In this document: piece by piece, positions 54,031 to 64,000 of the stretch
How positions within the stretch are numbered: the first letter of the stretch is position 1
Layout of the letters: every line of letters begins with the position of its first letter
Assembly: GCA_019828595.1 (NCBI GenBank)
Contig: JAHQRK010000003.1
Coordinates: 434,001-498,000 of the forward strand
Origin: Aphanomyces cochlioides
Lineage: Eukaryota > Oomycota > Saprolegniomycetes > Saprolegniales > Verrucalvaceae
Length of the DNA: 64,000 nt
Direction of reading: 5' to 3'
Notes under the pieces: model-generated
Told to the model about the DNA's origin: nothing
The model's input: the letters and a program-made list of their open reading frames with translations, nothing else
Database searches by the model: none
Translations under genes and position numbers: made by a program

Positions 54031-55644
54031 TTATTGAGGAGTGGTGGGGCCAAACGAAGAGTAGTCCGTGTGGTGGGGCAAGACGTATTGCTTGAAGTTG
54101 TCTTGGAAAGCATTCGCGAGCTTGATGGCCGTCGCCGTGTACGCTTCCTTGTCCGTCCAGGCCAATTCAGGCTTGAGCAAGTCGGATGGGACGCCTTCAA
54201 GAGCAGTAGGGACTTGCACGTGGAAGATGGCATCTTCGACAAAGTTGGCCGATTCAATCGAACCGTCCAAGATCGCATCAATACACTTGCGAGTGTACTT
54301 AAGCGACATGCGCTTGCCAACGCCATAAGCACCGCCAGTCCAGCCAGTGTTGACCAAGTAGACCTTGGTGTCGTGCGTTTCAATCTTCGACTTGAGCAAG
54401 TCGGCGTACACGATCGGGTGCTGCGTCATGAAGGCAGCACCAAAGCAAGCAGAGAACGTCGCAACTGGTTCAGTCACGCCGCGTTCCGTGCCGGCAACCT
54501 TGGCAGTGTAGCCAGACAAGAAATGGTATTGAGCTTGGCCAGCAGAGAGCTTGGCGACGGGAGGCAAGACGCCGTAAGCATCACAGGTCAAGAAGATGAC
54601 CACCTTGGGGTGACCACCGCGGGAGGTAGGTTCATAGTTGGGAATGTGGTAAAGAGGATAGCTCACGCGGCCATTTTCAGTCTTGGAGACGTTGTAGTAG
54701 TCGGGGACGCCTGCTTCGTCAAGCCAGACGTTTTCAAGCATGGCGTCGCGGCGGATGGCGCCGTAGATTTCAGGTTCGTTGGCTTCGCTCAAGTTGATCG
54801 TCTTGGCGTAGCAACCGCCTTCAAAGTTGAAAACGCCTTCGTCGTCCCAGCCATGTTCGTCGTCACCGATGAGGAAACGCTTGGGGTCGGCACTGAGGGT
54901 CGTCTTGCCAGTACCAGAGAGACCAAAGAAGATGGCAGTGTCGCCATCGACGCCCTTGTTGGCAGAAGCGTGCATGGGCATGATGCCACGGAGAGGAAGG
55001 AGGTAGTTCATCATCGAGAAGATGCCCTTCTTCATTTCACCGCCGTAGAACGTGCCGCCGATCACAGCGACGCGGGCTTCAATGTTGAAGATCACAAACA
55101 CTTCCGAGTGAAGACCATGCGCTTGCCAGTCTTCGTCGACGACGTTGCAGGCGTTGATGATGGTGAAATCCGCCGCAAAGGCCGAGGGGGCAGCGACGTC
55201 TTTGAATTCTGGGCGCATGAACATGTTGGTGACGAAATGGTGTTGCCACGCGAGTTCCGTCACAATGCGAACCTTGAGGCGCGAGTTTTCGTTGGCGCCG
55301 CAATAGCCGTCAAAGACGTACATCTTGTCGACCGTCGAGTAGTGCTTGGTGGCCTTCTTGTACAAAATGTCAAACACTTCGACCGTCGTTGGCTGGTTCA
55401 CACTGCCCCAGTCGACATGCTTGTCCGAGGGCGCTTGGCGGACAATAAACTTGTCCAAGGGGGAGCGCCCGGTAAACTTGCCGGTGTCGACGGCGAACGT
55501 ACCGTTGGCAGTAAACACGCCTTCGTTGTTGGCAAGTTCATGGGCAGCAATTTCGTCGTAAGGCAAGTTGTGGAAGACCGTGCACGTGTTGTGGATGCCA
55601 AGCGAGTCCAAGCCAAGGGACGCGGCGGAAGTAGTGTGGCTCAT
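54031..55644 (-). CDS. pckA: ATP-dependent phosphoenolpyruvate carboxykinase
   Basis: Intronless, 537 aa, full length for the ATP-type enzyme (EC 4.1.1.49), which converts oxaloacetate and ATP to PEP, CO2 and ADP in gluconeogenesis. Landmarks are [21 protein letters not shown], the kinase-1a loop [11 protein letters not shown] near residue 240, the metal-binding region [27 protein letters not shown], and the C-terminal [10 protein letters not shown]. The N-terminus has no clear targeting signal. No TTA, CTA or TCA codon is used, leaving the antisense strand open in register across the whole gene. CCAATCA boxes lie ~160-190 bp upstream. Confidence 0.95.
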   Translation of the reverse strand: MSHTTSAASLGLDSLGIHNTCTVFHNLPYDEIAAHELANNEGVFTANGTFAVDTGKFTGRSPLDKFIVRQAPSDKHVDWGSVNQPTTVEVFDILYKKATKHYSTVDKMYVFDGYCGANENSRLKVRIVTELAWQHHFVTNMFMRPEFKDVAAPSAFAADFTIINACNVVDEDWQAHGLHSEVFVIFNIEARVAVIGGTFYGGEMKKGIFSMMNYLLPLRGIMPMHASANKGVDGDTAIFFGLSGTGKTTLSADPKRFLIGDDEHGWDDEGVFNFEGGCYAKTINLSEANEPEIYGAIRRDAMLENVWLDEAGVPDYYNVSKTENGRVSYPLYHIPNYEPTSRGGHPKVVIFLTCDAYGVLPPVAKLSAGQAQYHFLSGYTAKVAGTERGVTEPVATFSACFGAAFMTQHPIVYADLLKSKIETHDTKVYLVNTGWTGGAYGVGKRMSLKYTRKCIDAILDGSIESANFVEDAIFHVQVPTALEGVPSDLLKPELAWTDKEAYTATAIKLANAFQDNFKQYVLPHHTDYSSFGPTTPQ

Positions 55645-55802
55645 CTTGATGGAGGAAATTGGAAAATGACAAGGGAAGATGTCCCCGTTGGGTTGACAAT
55701 GAGGAGGCTGTCAAGTGCAAACTTGTCATTGGTGCACATGCAATTTGCCATATGTGACGTGGCGATGTCAACTTTATCCCAGGTTGATCCCATATCGTAT
55801 CA

Positions 55803-55840
55803 ACCAATCAAATGTCATAAAATCTTCACGATCCAATCAA
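55803..55840. promoter_or_regulatory. CCAATCA box pair upstream of PEPCK
   Basis: CCAATCAAA at ~55804 and CCAATCAAA at ~55833, the same box pairing seen upstream of the MFS gene (21891/21922). Confidence 0.4.
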
Positions 55841-57355
55841 ATTGTGTATTTGGGTGTGATGCAGCAGTGTCATATTTCACGAACTTGTTTCTCCCACTGA
55901 ATACACACAGTTGATCCCAAAGGCAATGCGTGCATCGTCGTGGCAGTTGGAAATGCCATGTTTTCCGATGCATAGAAGCGCATGATGATGTGAAAAGATG
56001 AGGAAATTGCGAGAAGATGGTAAAGACATGAAGATGACAGGACGAGCGTGGAAATGTGGAAAGCGCGTCTAGACCGCCGCGATCCAGTGACGAGACGGAC
56101 AGAGACATGGCGATTTGACTGAACAAATGAGACAACCGATGGGGTGGCAATTTGAACTTGGTGAATTTCAACCGTTTGTACGCATGGGTGAACCCCCAAG
56201 TTCAATCTGGAGGTTGGGGATGGACAAAGCCAAACGATGTGCCACGACGAGTTTCTTTCGTGGTGACAGTAGACACTACACGGACGCTCTAGGAGCCTCA
56301 ACGTCCAGCTACATAAGTAGTTTCTCGGAAGCTAGACAAGGCGAGATGGCGCGTCGTTGTGGCTCCTGGGACTGACGGTATGGCCACGACTTGAGGCTAA
56401 ATGCCTGCTTAAATTGACTTCGCATCGGCCTTGAATCTGGGCGGGAGTGAGCCGTTGCAGCACCCATGTGGAGGATCCAATGGTAGTGGTAGAGGGACGT
56501 CCATGGGGACTTTGAAACACAATCGTCACTCGACTGTCACAAGTGTGAGGATGTGCTGTGGACAGAATCGTCAATTCTCGATGCACGAATTTGCACCCAC
56601 AGTCTGGCCGCTTGGATTAACAAGGAAGTGTTTGGCCACACTGGGAAGCAGTGGTGGAGGTTTGTCCAATATCAATGTCCGGAGGACTTCATGAACCTCC
56701 TTCCTTGTGGAGGTGGACCCCTGTCTGGGCGTTCACACCAAAGGGAAGTGGCTCAACTCGACCGAAGGCTAGCACACGGCGCATGTCAAAGATGACGGTC
56801 GCGGCAGAAGCGGATGAATCTTTGTGTGTGTGTTGAAAGGTTCCCTCCATTGTTGATGCTGGGAGGACATCAGCATCTTCATTGACCTGCCTGCCCCCAC
56901 TCGGCAGTTCATGGGCGACATGCTCTCCTTGTCATCATCTTGCCGGCGTTATCTCCCCGTGATTGAAGAATGCCTTAAGACTAGCAGCAGCGATGAAAAC
57001 GGTAAAATTGGCAACCTCACGATCCATGGAAAGCACTCGGCGCCAGGATAGTGACTCCACCACTGAGCTGCATCTTTCAAACCGCGCCACTGGTTGTCAT
57101 CTCGTCTTCAAAGCGAAGACCTTGTGGAGGTGGCTATTGGTGCGATGTCCTGCTCATTGGATATTGACTTGACCATCAACTGCCGATTCGACCGATTCTT
57201 CTTCCTCAATCATTTGCGAAGCGGGTGTCAAATGGCGCTGTGGGCGACAGGAAAGCAGCAGGCACGGCAAAAGGATCTACCAGCGTCCGGACAGTTGAGC
57301 ATGTCCCATTTACGATGAGTTGGTGGAGCGACAAAGACGACTTGGTGCTACTCAC
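55841..57355. other. Intergenic, no gene recognised
   Basis: About 1.5 kb of unique-looking sequence with only short frames on both strands; may include degraded 3' parts of the Harbinger relic toward 57.0-57.35 kb. Confidence 0.3.
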
Positions 57356-58127
57356 TCAAGTGAACAACGACAGACCCTTCCTCTCCAAAACAGGCTGTGT
57401 TATTCGGCATGTAGCAATTTTGGAGCCATCTATAAAGCCGAACACGCAAGATAGTGGTGCCCCTTTGGCCTCAATGGCAGCAGCATACATGTCTAGTCGA
57501 CTGACAGCGAGTCGCTTGCAAAAGTAGATCACATGCTCCCATTTGTCGAATAGAATATCAACCATGTCGTTAAATATATGGCAGATGGACTCACGAGACC
57601 TACCAAACATTGGCATCATGTCCACGTATCGCCGAGGATAAGACATTCGGTTGAGTAAAATACACAGAGCTTCAAACTACAACAACGGTTACATGCACTG
57701 GTGACAAAGACATCGGGAAGCCCATGTAGCACAACGAGAGAGTGTAATCCAGACATGTTAAAGCGGAAATTTTGTTCAGCGTCCTTGTCACTCATTTTTG
57801 TGGGATCAAACCTCACGTCAGGAACGACAGGGCGTTCAATGTGAATTCAAGCAGCAGTTTATGACGGCGTTGAGGCATGGAACGAGCGCGACGAAGGAGG
57901 ACGGTGATGTCTTGGATGGATAGCATTTTTACTCTAAATTTAGCCAGAAAATACAGACACAGGCTGTGCAACAACAGCTTGGAAGAGTCCACGTCTGTGT
58001 CTGCATCTGTAACTATTTCACAGACACAGATACAGAACACCACTTGCAACATCTCCCTATTAAAACTGTTCCTTGTGAGACCACGAAGATGCCATCGAGT
58101 GTCCGCAATCTTGCCATGAACTTTCAA
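57356..58127 (-). pseudogene. Harbinger/PIF-like (DDE_4) transposase relic
   Basis: Minus-strand fragments in three frames: ~58127-57820 (helical, VLLRRARSMPQRRHKLLLEF), ~57816-57700 (EQNFRFNMSGLHSLVVLHGLP, like the FR..L.......LP entry of HARBI1), then 57660-57356 (CILLNRMSYPRRYVDMMPMF, FGRSRESICHIFNDMV, and GFIDGSKIATCR, the second catalytic-Asp block). The remaining core is lost after a stop at 57356. No terminal inverted repeats were found. An old, inactive copy. Confidence 0.6.
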
Positions 58128-58585
58128 CTCTCATCGACGCATCCATGAAGGAACCAGCGCCGTGCAGCCTTTCCCATGAGATATATCTTGCGACTTGAGT
58201 CACATGTCAACTCTCTTCAAGCGCGATTGTCAGTTGAGGCAAATTGACCATTCTATTCTCTCTTGATGTAGTATGCTCGCATTAGTCGCTCTTGTACCAT
58301 TCTCTCGTTGAACTTGATGTCCTGCCTCCTTGTGGAGTGTAATCTCCAAGTCGCTTGAACTTGACGATAGATTGCGCATAAACTGCGACTCGATTCCACG
58401 ACTTCCATCAACCACAGCGTCAATTTGCTCTGACATTACAAATATCTTGTTCTCACTATAGTCTAAATTTTCACACGTTTCAAGTGACTATCATTGGACT
58501 GGGTTTCTGCGGTGTTTCGAGCAAGATGAAGAAATGAAGTGTAGAGAGGCTAATGTGACATCCATTACAATATAATGTGAACGCT

Positions 58586-61225
58586 TTACAACTTGTCGTA
58601 GAAGCGGTCGAAAGGAGGCACTTCAGGGGCCAAACCCTTGCGGACACGGGTGCTGTTGACCAACTTGCCGGCCATCGTGGTGGGGACGATGGGGTCGCCG
58701 TTCACGACTTGGTAGTGGTCGAACGAACATTGAGGGAAGGCCTTGCCACCAGTCTTGGCGCGCAATTCTTCAGTGAAACCGAACGATTCGTTGACAGGCA
58801 AGTAAGCTCGCATTTGCATCATGGGGGTACCAGGGCGTTGTTCTTCCGAGAAGACGTGGCCACGGCGGACAGTCAAGACACCGTAGACACCACCCATGGC
58901 ATCTTGAGGACATTGGATGTCGACCAAAAAGATGGGTTCCATCAAAGCAGGCGACGAGACCAATTGGCAAGCGTACACGACACGGCGGGCAGTAGGCATG
59001 ATTTGACCCATACCACGATGGATAGCATCAGCGTGCAAGACGACATCCAACAAGTTGACGCGGAGACCACGGACAACTTCATCGCACAACACACCCGTGC
59101 GGGTGGCCCAGTTGAAACCGCCCATGACGGATTCACGGATTTCTTGCAAGTACGACACACCCTTGGTTTGGTCGCAGAAAATGTTGGGGCCTTCGCCATC
59201 AGGGCCGTAACCCCAGATCTTACGGGCATCAGTGACATCCCAGCCGTGGTTGTCGGCCAAGTAACGGGCACGAAGCTTGACATCGTAACGAGGGCCAACT
59301 TCTTCCTTTCCAGTGTCGATTTCTTCGACCAATTCGTCCGACAAGTTGGACGACGAGCAGTAGAGACGGTTGTGCTTGTTGGGGGACTTGGACAAGCATT
59401 GCATGGACGATTCGCCAGTGACGGTTTCACGGTAGGTGACGACAGGTTCAGAGATCTTGACGGCACAGCCCATGAAATCTTCTTGCAAATCCTTCAAGCA
59501 AATTTCCAAGTGCAATTCACCGGCACCGGCAATAATGTGTTCACCAGATTCTTCAGTGTAGCACAACACCATAGGGTCGGACTTAGCCAAACGCTTCATG
59601 CCTTCGACCAACTTGGGCAAATCGGCAGCCGACTTAGGTTCGACGGCGACACGCACGACAGGGGACACGGAAAACTTCATGGTACGGATGGTGTGGCCGG
59701 TTTCGGAGGTGGTAATGGTACCGGACTTGATCAAGTATTGATCGACGCCGACCAAACCGCACGTGTTACCGCAAGGAATATCAGGGACTTGTTCGACGTA
59801 GCGACCCATCATGATAATGGTACGTTGAATGTTCTTGACCCACAAGTCGGTCTTCTTGCCGGGCACGTAGTTGGGGCCAAGCATGCGGACCTTTTGGCCG
59901 GTGGCGATCTTACCAGAGAAGACACGACCGAAGGCATAGAAACGAGCGCGATCGTTCGAGGTGGGAACCATCTTGGAGACGTACATGACCAAAGGACCGT
60001 TGACATCGCAGTTACGGATGGCGTTGGCGCATTCATCATCCAAAGGACCATCGTACAAGGTGTCGACACGGTAACGTTGGGCGACGACAGGAGAAGGCAA
60101 GTGCAACACAATCATTTCCAACACGGCATCACCGGCAGGCAACCACTTTTGCATGACACGCTTCAACAAAGGCTTGCCAACCAAGTCTTGTTCATCGGGC
60201 TTGAGTTCAACACCGACGGCTTGCAACATCTTGGTGATCTTGGCCTTGCGGTCGTTCATGATAGCATCGAACATCTTGCAGATAGGGTCCATGATAAATT
60301 GGACGAAAGCACGCTTCAAGGTGCCGTTTTCGGACGAGCGCTTCCACTTCTTGTTTTCAGCGTCAAAGAACCAGTCGCCCCACAACTTTTCCATCATCTT
60401 GGATTCGTCAATACCGAACTTGGCGCCGTACAACTTGGCGAACTTCTTCAAGGTGAAACCCCATTGGTGCAAGCCGGAACCGAAGGCGACGGTACCCTTG
60501 TAAGGGTAGACTTGCACATCACCGAGCTTAGGGTCGTTGTACGTGGCAATGATGACGTTAACGTTTTCGACAGCGCGGTTGAAGGCTTGGTAGCATTCCT
60601 CAGGGGGGAGTTGCAATTCCAACAAGGCGCGATCGACCTTGTTGATCATGAGAACAGGCTTGACACGTTCACCGATAGATTGGCGCAACACGGTTTCGGT
60701 TTGGACGCACACACCATCGATCGAGTCGACGACGACCAAGGCACCATCGGTCACACGCAATGCGGCCGTCACTTCAGAGCTGAAATCGACGTGCCCAGGC
60801 GAGTCGATCAAGTTGATCAAGTACGAGTTTTCGTTGATGGTGACTTCCGAGGCAAAACCTTCAGCTTCAGCCTTTGCAGTGGCATCGTCATGGGCCTTCT
60901 TGGCGGCAAGGGCTTCCCCAGCATCCATGTTGTATTCAAAAAACATAGAAATACCGGTCGACTTGATGGTAATACCACGTTCTTGTTCATCGGCACGGGT
61001 ATCCATGAAACGGGCATCACCGGCGTTACGGGCAGCAATAATCCCAGCCTTCGACACCAACGAATCGGTCAATGTCGACTTACCGTGATCGACGTGGGCA
61101 ATCACGGACATGTTACGAATATTTTTCGTGTAGTCCATGATTTCACGCATTTGAGCGGTCGTGAAATTCACCTACGCATTGCCAATCAGCTTCCCACCCT
61201 CCAAAGATCGCAATCTTCGTACCAT
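58586..61225 (-). CDS. EEF2: Elongation factor 2
   Basis: 862 aa. The start codon is alone in exon 1: ATG at 61225-61223 is followed directly by a 51-nt intron (61172-61222, GTACGA...GTAG), and exon 2 begins GTG AAT TTC, giving [13 protein letters not shown] like other EF2. G-domain motifs are [30 protein letters not shown] and [10 protein letters not shown]. The diphthamide loop is [15 protein letters not shown] with the modified His near residue 718. EF2 is the GTPase that translocates the ribosome. The residue at the eEF2-kinase threonine position (about 57, RF-x-DTR) is Met. No TTA, CTA or TCA codon occurs in the gene. Confidence 0.97.
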
Positions 61226-63363
61226 TGTTGCTGCGGTGTTGGTTCGACGAGACGAGAGGAGTACCGGCGAAGCGCAAAAATGCAAAGTGAGGACTGCCGC
61301 ACCAACCAAATGCCCTCACCTAATCCTCGACTTTGAGTGGTCATTCTGAAACCTGTGGCGTTCGATATCCCATGACAATGAATATTAAATCTCACAGGTT
61401 TGGCCGACATTCACCGCACAGAACGATGCCGCAATGTGCGGTGGGTGACTCAACCTGCCAAACTTAATACGACATGAAACGGCATGACACGCAAGTTGCG
61501 AATGAACGTCGTTTCGACCGATAGACAATTCATGGTTCGATAAAATAAGCTTGTTGGAATAGATTGGACAGCACATCCAGAGCAACAGACACCGTTGACA
61601 ATGGAGACGAGTGATGGAGCGCAAAGTCTTCCAGAGTGAATAACCTGTTGGATTCAATAGATCAAGATTCATTACTATCGAACCAGACTGTTTTCTCGGT
61701 GTATTTTCTTCGTTCGAATCTGGAATCTCAAAGTGAACTTGCACAGACAGCCAATCAAATCGGTTCATTTTAGTTTGGATGATTTTGATTGGTCGATAAG
61801 ATTATTCACCAAAGTAAATTTTCCATGGACTCTCCCTTCAATAAAGTACATGCATCTTTCTGACGAATTTGTCACCTTGCTGAACATGCGATGGACCAAG
61901 GCGCGCGGCCGATCTACCAAGTTCTCCTCGATGCTTGCGCCGGACCAGCCCATGGATTGAGAAGTGTCCACAGAAATGCAACGACAAGGTCCAAAGATGC
62001 GTGGTTTCGGTGCAAAAACACGCGGCGCGACAACACGTTTTGCATTGACTGCGAGAGAACATCCATGAGGGAAGGGTCAGTCAATACAGTACAAGACCAA
62101 GCTTGAAGATGAGCCATCCTTGTGCAAGGCAATGCAAGCTCGCAGCCAACGCGGCAACAAGCACCAGCTCGAATTTTATCGTTGACGATTGATTGCCACC
62201 AAGCATTACTCTTAGCTGGTGCACCCTTGTGATCATCCCCAGATGGTGCATTGAAATCATGTACGAACGGCCCCATGACAATCAAGCTCTCAGTGCCGTC
62301 TTCTCGGACAATATCTCGCAATTTGATCAAGAATTCACTTGGAGCAGCGGTATTTCAGCATTGGAAACTCAAGCCAAGCAATCAGCGAAAGATTGGTCAG
62401 ATCAACCTTTTGGCTTCGAACTAGTGCAGTGCGAGATAACCCGCGCCAGCACCGCCCAAGCAAGCCTAGAATTATCCCTCGTGCTAAGTGATCTAGCGCG
62501 TAGGACGTATCCCTTGCTGCCAACGAGGAATGCAACAAATTGAGAGACATAGAGCAGTGCGCTTGCAACTGTAGATTTCATTGACAGCGAAAATCGCCCG
62601 AGGTGTCATGCGTACTTTCTAAGCCAGCCGTGAGATGTGAATCCATGGACAATTGTCCAATTGTTTGCAAGACTTCGCTTAATCACAGCGAGAAAGTATT
62701 AGAGGATGCAAGCACTCCTTCATCCATTAGGAGTTGTCTGTCTCATGGTCCTTGGGGTTGATTTGAACTTCCTCCAGTTGGACATTCTCAGTAAAATGTG
62801 TGCAACACGATGGAGAGTCAAGCCTTGGACGTTTCCGACATGAGGCTGAGACTTGAACAATATACACAAGCATTGCCAATGATCGCTGCGCACGCTGGAG
62901 GGCAAGGAGCTCAGTCTTTGACTACATATCGCGATCGATGGCGGGAGTTCTTCACAAGCTCAACTTCTGGGACGACGAGCCGAACACGACAATCCTGATA
63001 CAATGTACTCCTGACCAGTCAACCAAGGCCGCTGCGGTGTGCATCAGTAGCAGACATGGTCTAGATCCCAACTTGACTGCTCGTTTCTTCGCATTTGCTG
63101 GAGCTGATGCGGCCAATTCATGCGTTCAGTGCAGTCGAGCTTGACCTCTGCAAACGATGAGTTGCAACTTCTCGTCGATTTTTCTCGTTTTGAGCGCCGT
63201 TCTTTCGCACAGAGCTAGTCGACATGTAGGAAATTCAGCTTGCATCTTCGACGAAAAGCTGGAGGACTGCATTCGTCGTCACTCAGCTTCATGGAAGGAT
63301 GTCGTTTCCGCGGGATTTGTCGCTTCGTGTCTGAAGATCTTGAATCTGCCATAAAATTGGATA
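61226..63363. other. Intergenic, no gene recognised
   Basis: About 2.1 kb upstream of EF2. CCAATCAAA (61751) and its inverse TTTGATTGG (~61783) form a divergent CCAAT pair. Open frames at 61914-62330 (minus) and 62193-62543 (plus) show no recognisable family. Confidence 0.3.
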
Positions 63364-63384
63364 TTATCCGGATGTTATCCGGAA
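63364..63384. promoter_or_regulatory. Two TTATCCGGA half palindromes upstream of the ADF-H-like gene
   Basis: TTATCCGGAT at 63364-63373 and TTATCCGGAA at 63375-63384, 55-75 bp before ATG 63439. Confidence 0.45.
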
Positions 63385-63438
63385 CTTCAAACTTGACCAT
63401 CGTGTGTTGCGTGCGGTCGACTCTACCTTGCGACCAAG

Positions 63439-63981
63439 ATGCTCGGTTTCAGCGGCATCCAGCCGCGCAGTTCCGGCAAAACGTCGGACGATCAGCTTTT
63501 CCATGCTGTAGATGCATCTCTAGAAGAAGTTCGTCGCATGCATGGCTCAATCTCGTGGGTTTTTATTGGATTTCCGGCTTCAACAACCGCTGGTCAAGAC
63601 ACAACGCTCGTCGTCTTGAGCCAAGGTGCGGGACACATTTCCGACCAAGAAAATTGGCCACAAGCGATATTTGACCCCAAGTCGCTCTGCTATGGACTCT
63701 TTCGACTAGAAGTGGATGCGACAAGCCCGACGTCGCCTCGGACGCCACGTTGCGGCTCGCTTACACACGCGACATCGTCTGGCACTTTTTCCTTCAGCGT
63801 GACGTCGTTTGTGATTTCTCTCTGCTGGAAAGGCGCCACAATGCCGTTTTCACTCCGAACAAAGCACACAGAGTTCCACAAGAGAATACAAGATCATCTT
63901 GGCGGTGTCATCCACCTCCAAGTCAAAACTCCCGACGACCTCACGTACATCTTCTCATCGTTCACCATCGTCTTAACTTGA
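63439..63981 (+). CDS. ADF-H/coactosin-like protein (tentative)
   Basis: Intronless, 180 aa. The layout resembles an ADF-homology domain: a WVFIGFPAST strand, LVVLSQGAGHISD, YGLFRLEVDA, then FVISLCWKGATMPF, TKHTEFHKRIQDHLGG and IHLQVKTPDDLT near the end. Coactosin-type domains bind F-actin. The central ~45 residues are Ser/Thr-rich and do not fit well, so a small unrecognised intron or shift near 63730 is possible. It ends 19 bp from the window edge. Confidence 0.4.
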   Translation: MLGFSGIQPRSSGKTSDDQLFHAVDASLEEVRRMHGSISWVFIGFPASTTAGQDTTLVVLSQGAGHISDQENWPQAIFDPKSLCYGLFRLEVDATSPTSPRTPRCGSLTHATSSGTFSFSVTSFVISLCWKGATMPFSLRTKHTEFHKRIQDHLGGVIHLQVKTPDDLTYIFSSFTIVLT

Positions 63982-64000
63982 TGACTTTATAGCGAAGAGA

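Noticed and set aside
53998..55914. 638-codon plus-strand open frame
   Set aside because: In-register antisense of PEPCK, same explanation.
58577..61336. 919-codon plus-strand open frame
   Set aside because: It is the in-register antisense of EF2; its residues show no family and are explained by codon bias. Not called as a gene.
61914..62543. Overlapping frames on both strands upstream of EF2
   Set aside because: No recognisable domain, no consistent exon structure.
1..64000. CRISPR arrays, operons, tRNA or rRNA genes
   Set aside because: No regularly spaced repeats; gene structure is eukaryotic; no cloverleaf with a GTTCRA T-loop or rRNA core was recognised by eye. A tRNAscan/Infernal run would be decisive.

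Overview
The window looks like nuclear DNA of a zoosporic oomycete, most likely a saprolegnialean such as Aphanomyces. The grounds are spliceosomal introns of only about 32-56 nt (GTACGT/GTAAGT-like donors, TAG acceptors, often a CTAAC/CTGAC-like branch), intergenic gaps as small as 3-60 bp, an ATP-dependent PEPCK, a GH81 beta-1,3-glucanase, a FYVE-GAF protein, and several flagellar genes (OSCP1, an IQ-domain dynein-regulatory-complex-like protein, nicolin-1). No tRNA, rRNA or CRISPR array was seen. I did the spliced models by hand; most of the multi-exon models sum to a multiple of three after the introns are removed.

Layout. 1-23.7 kb is a dense gene block: armadillo/zinc-ribbon protein (partial), OSCP1, OsmC, an ankyrin-anoctamin-B-box fusion, an LRR protein, an ankyrin protein, two tandem F-box/SPRY paralogues, a 1,218-aa myristoylation-signal/IQ/RCC1/PA-domain protein, a nicolin-1-like protein and a Spinster-type MFS transporter. 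23.8-41.7 kb is a decayed, repeat-rich island: remnants of LamG and IPT/TIG surface proteins, a frameshifted flagellar IQ gene, a small unknown gene, a pogo-like DNA transposon with a possible passenger ORF, and a nest in which a Tc1/mariner element sits inside a second pogo-like element, itself inside a Ty1/copia retrotransposon. The copia is flanked by a ~305-bp direct duplication. 42-53.6 kb is again gene-rich: a BED-like zinc-finger protein, an importin-alpha-like protein with a zinc-finger tail, FYVE-GAF, a CMC1-like protein, a SYLF lipid-binding protein, GH81 and a 98-aa unknown. 54-64 kb holds PEPCK, a Harbinger transposase relic, elongation factor 2 and an ADF-H-like protein, separated by longer gaps where I recognise no gene.

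The strongest non-gene signal is a palindrome, TTATCCGGATAA, found (perfect or as close variants) at about eleven intergenic sites and typically 30-140 bp upstream of start codons on either strand. It is a candidate lineage-specific core promoter or transcription-factor element. Genes are often paired head-to-head over 100-200 bp, or tail-to-tail within 3-60 bp. EF2 and PEPCK contain no TTA, CTA or TCA codons at all, so their antisense strands are open in register; this fits strong translational codon selection.
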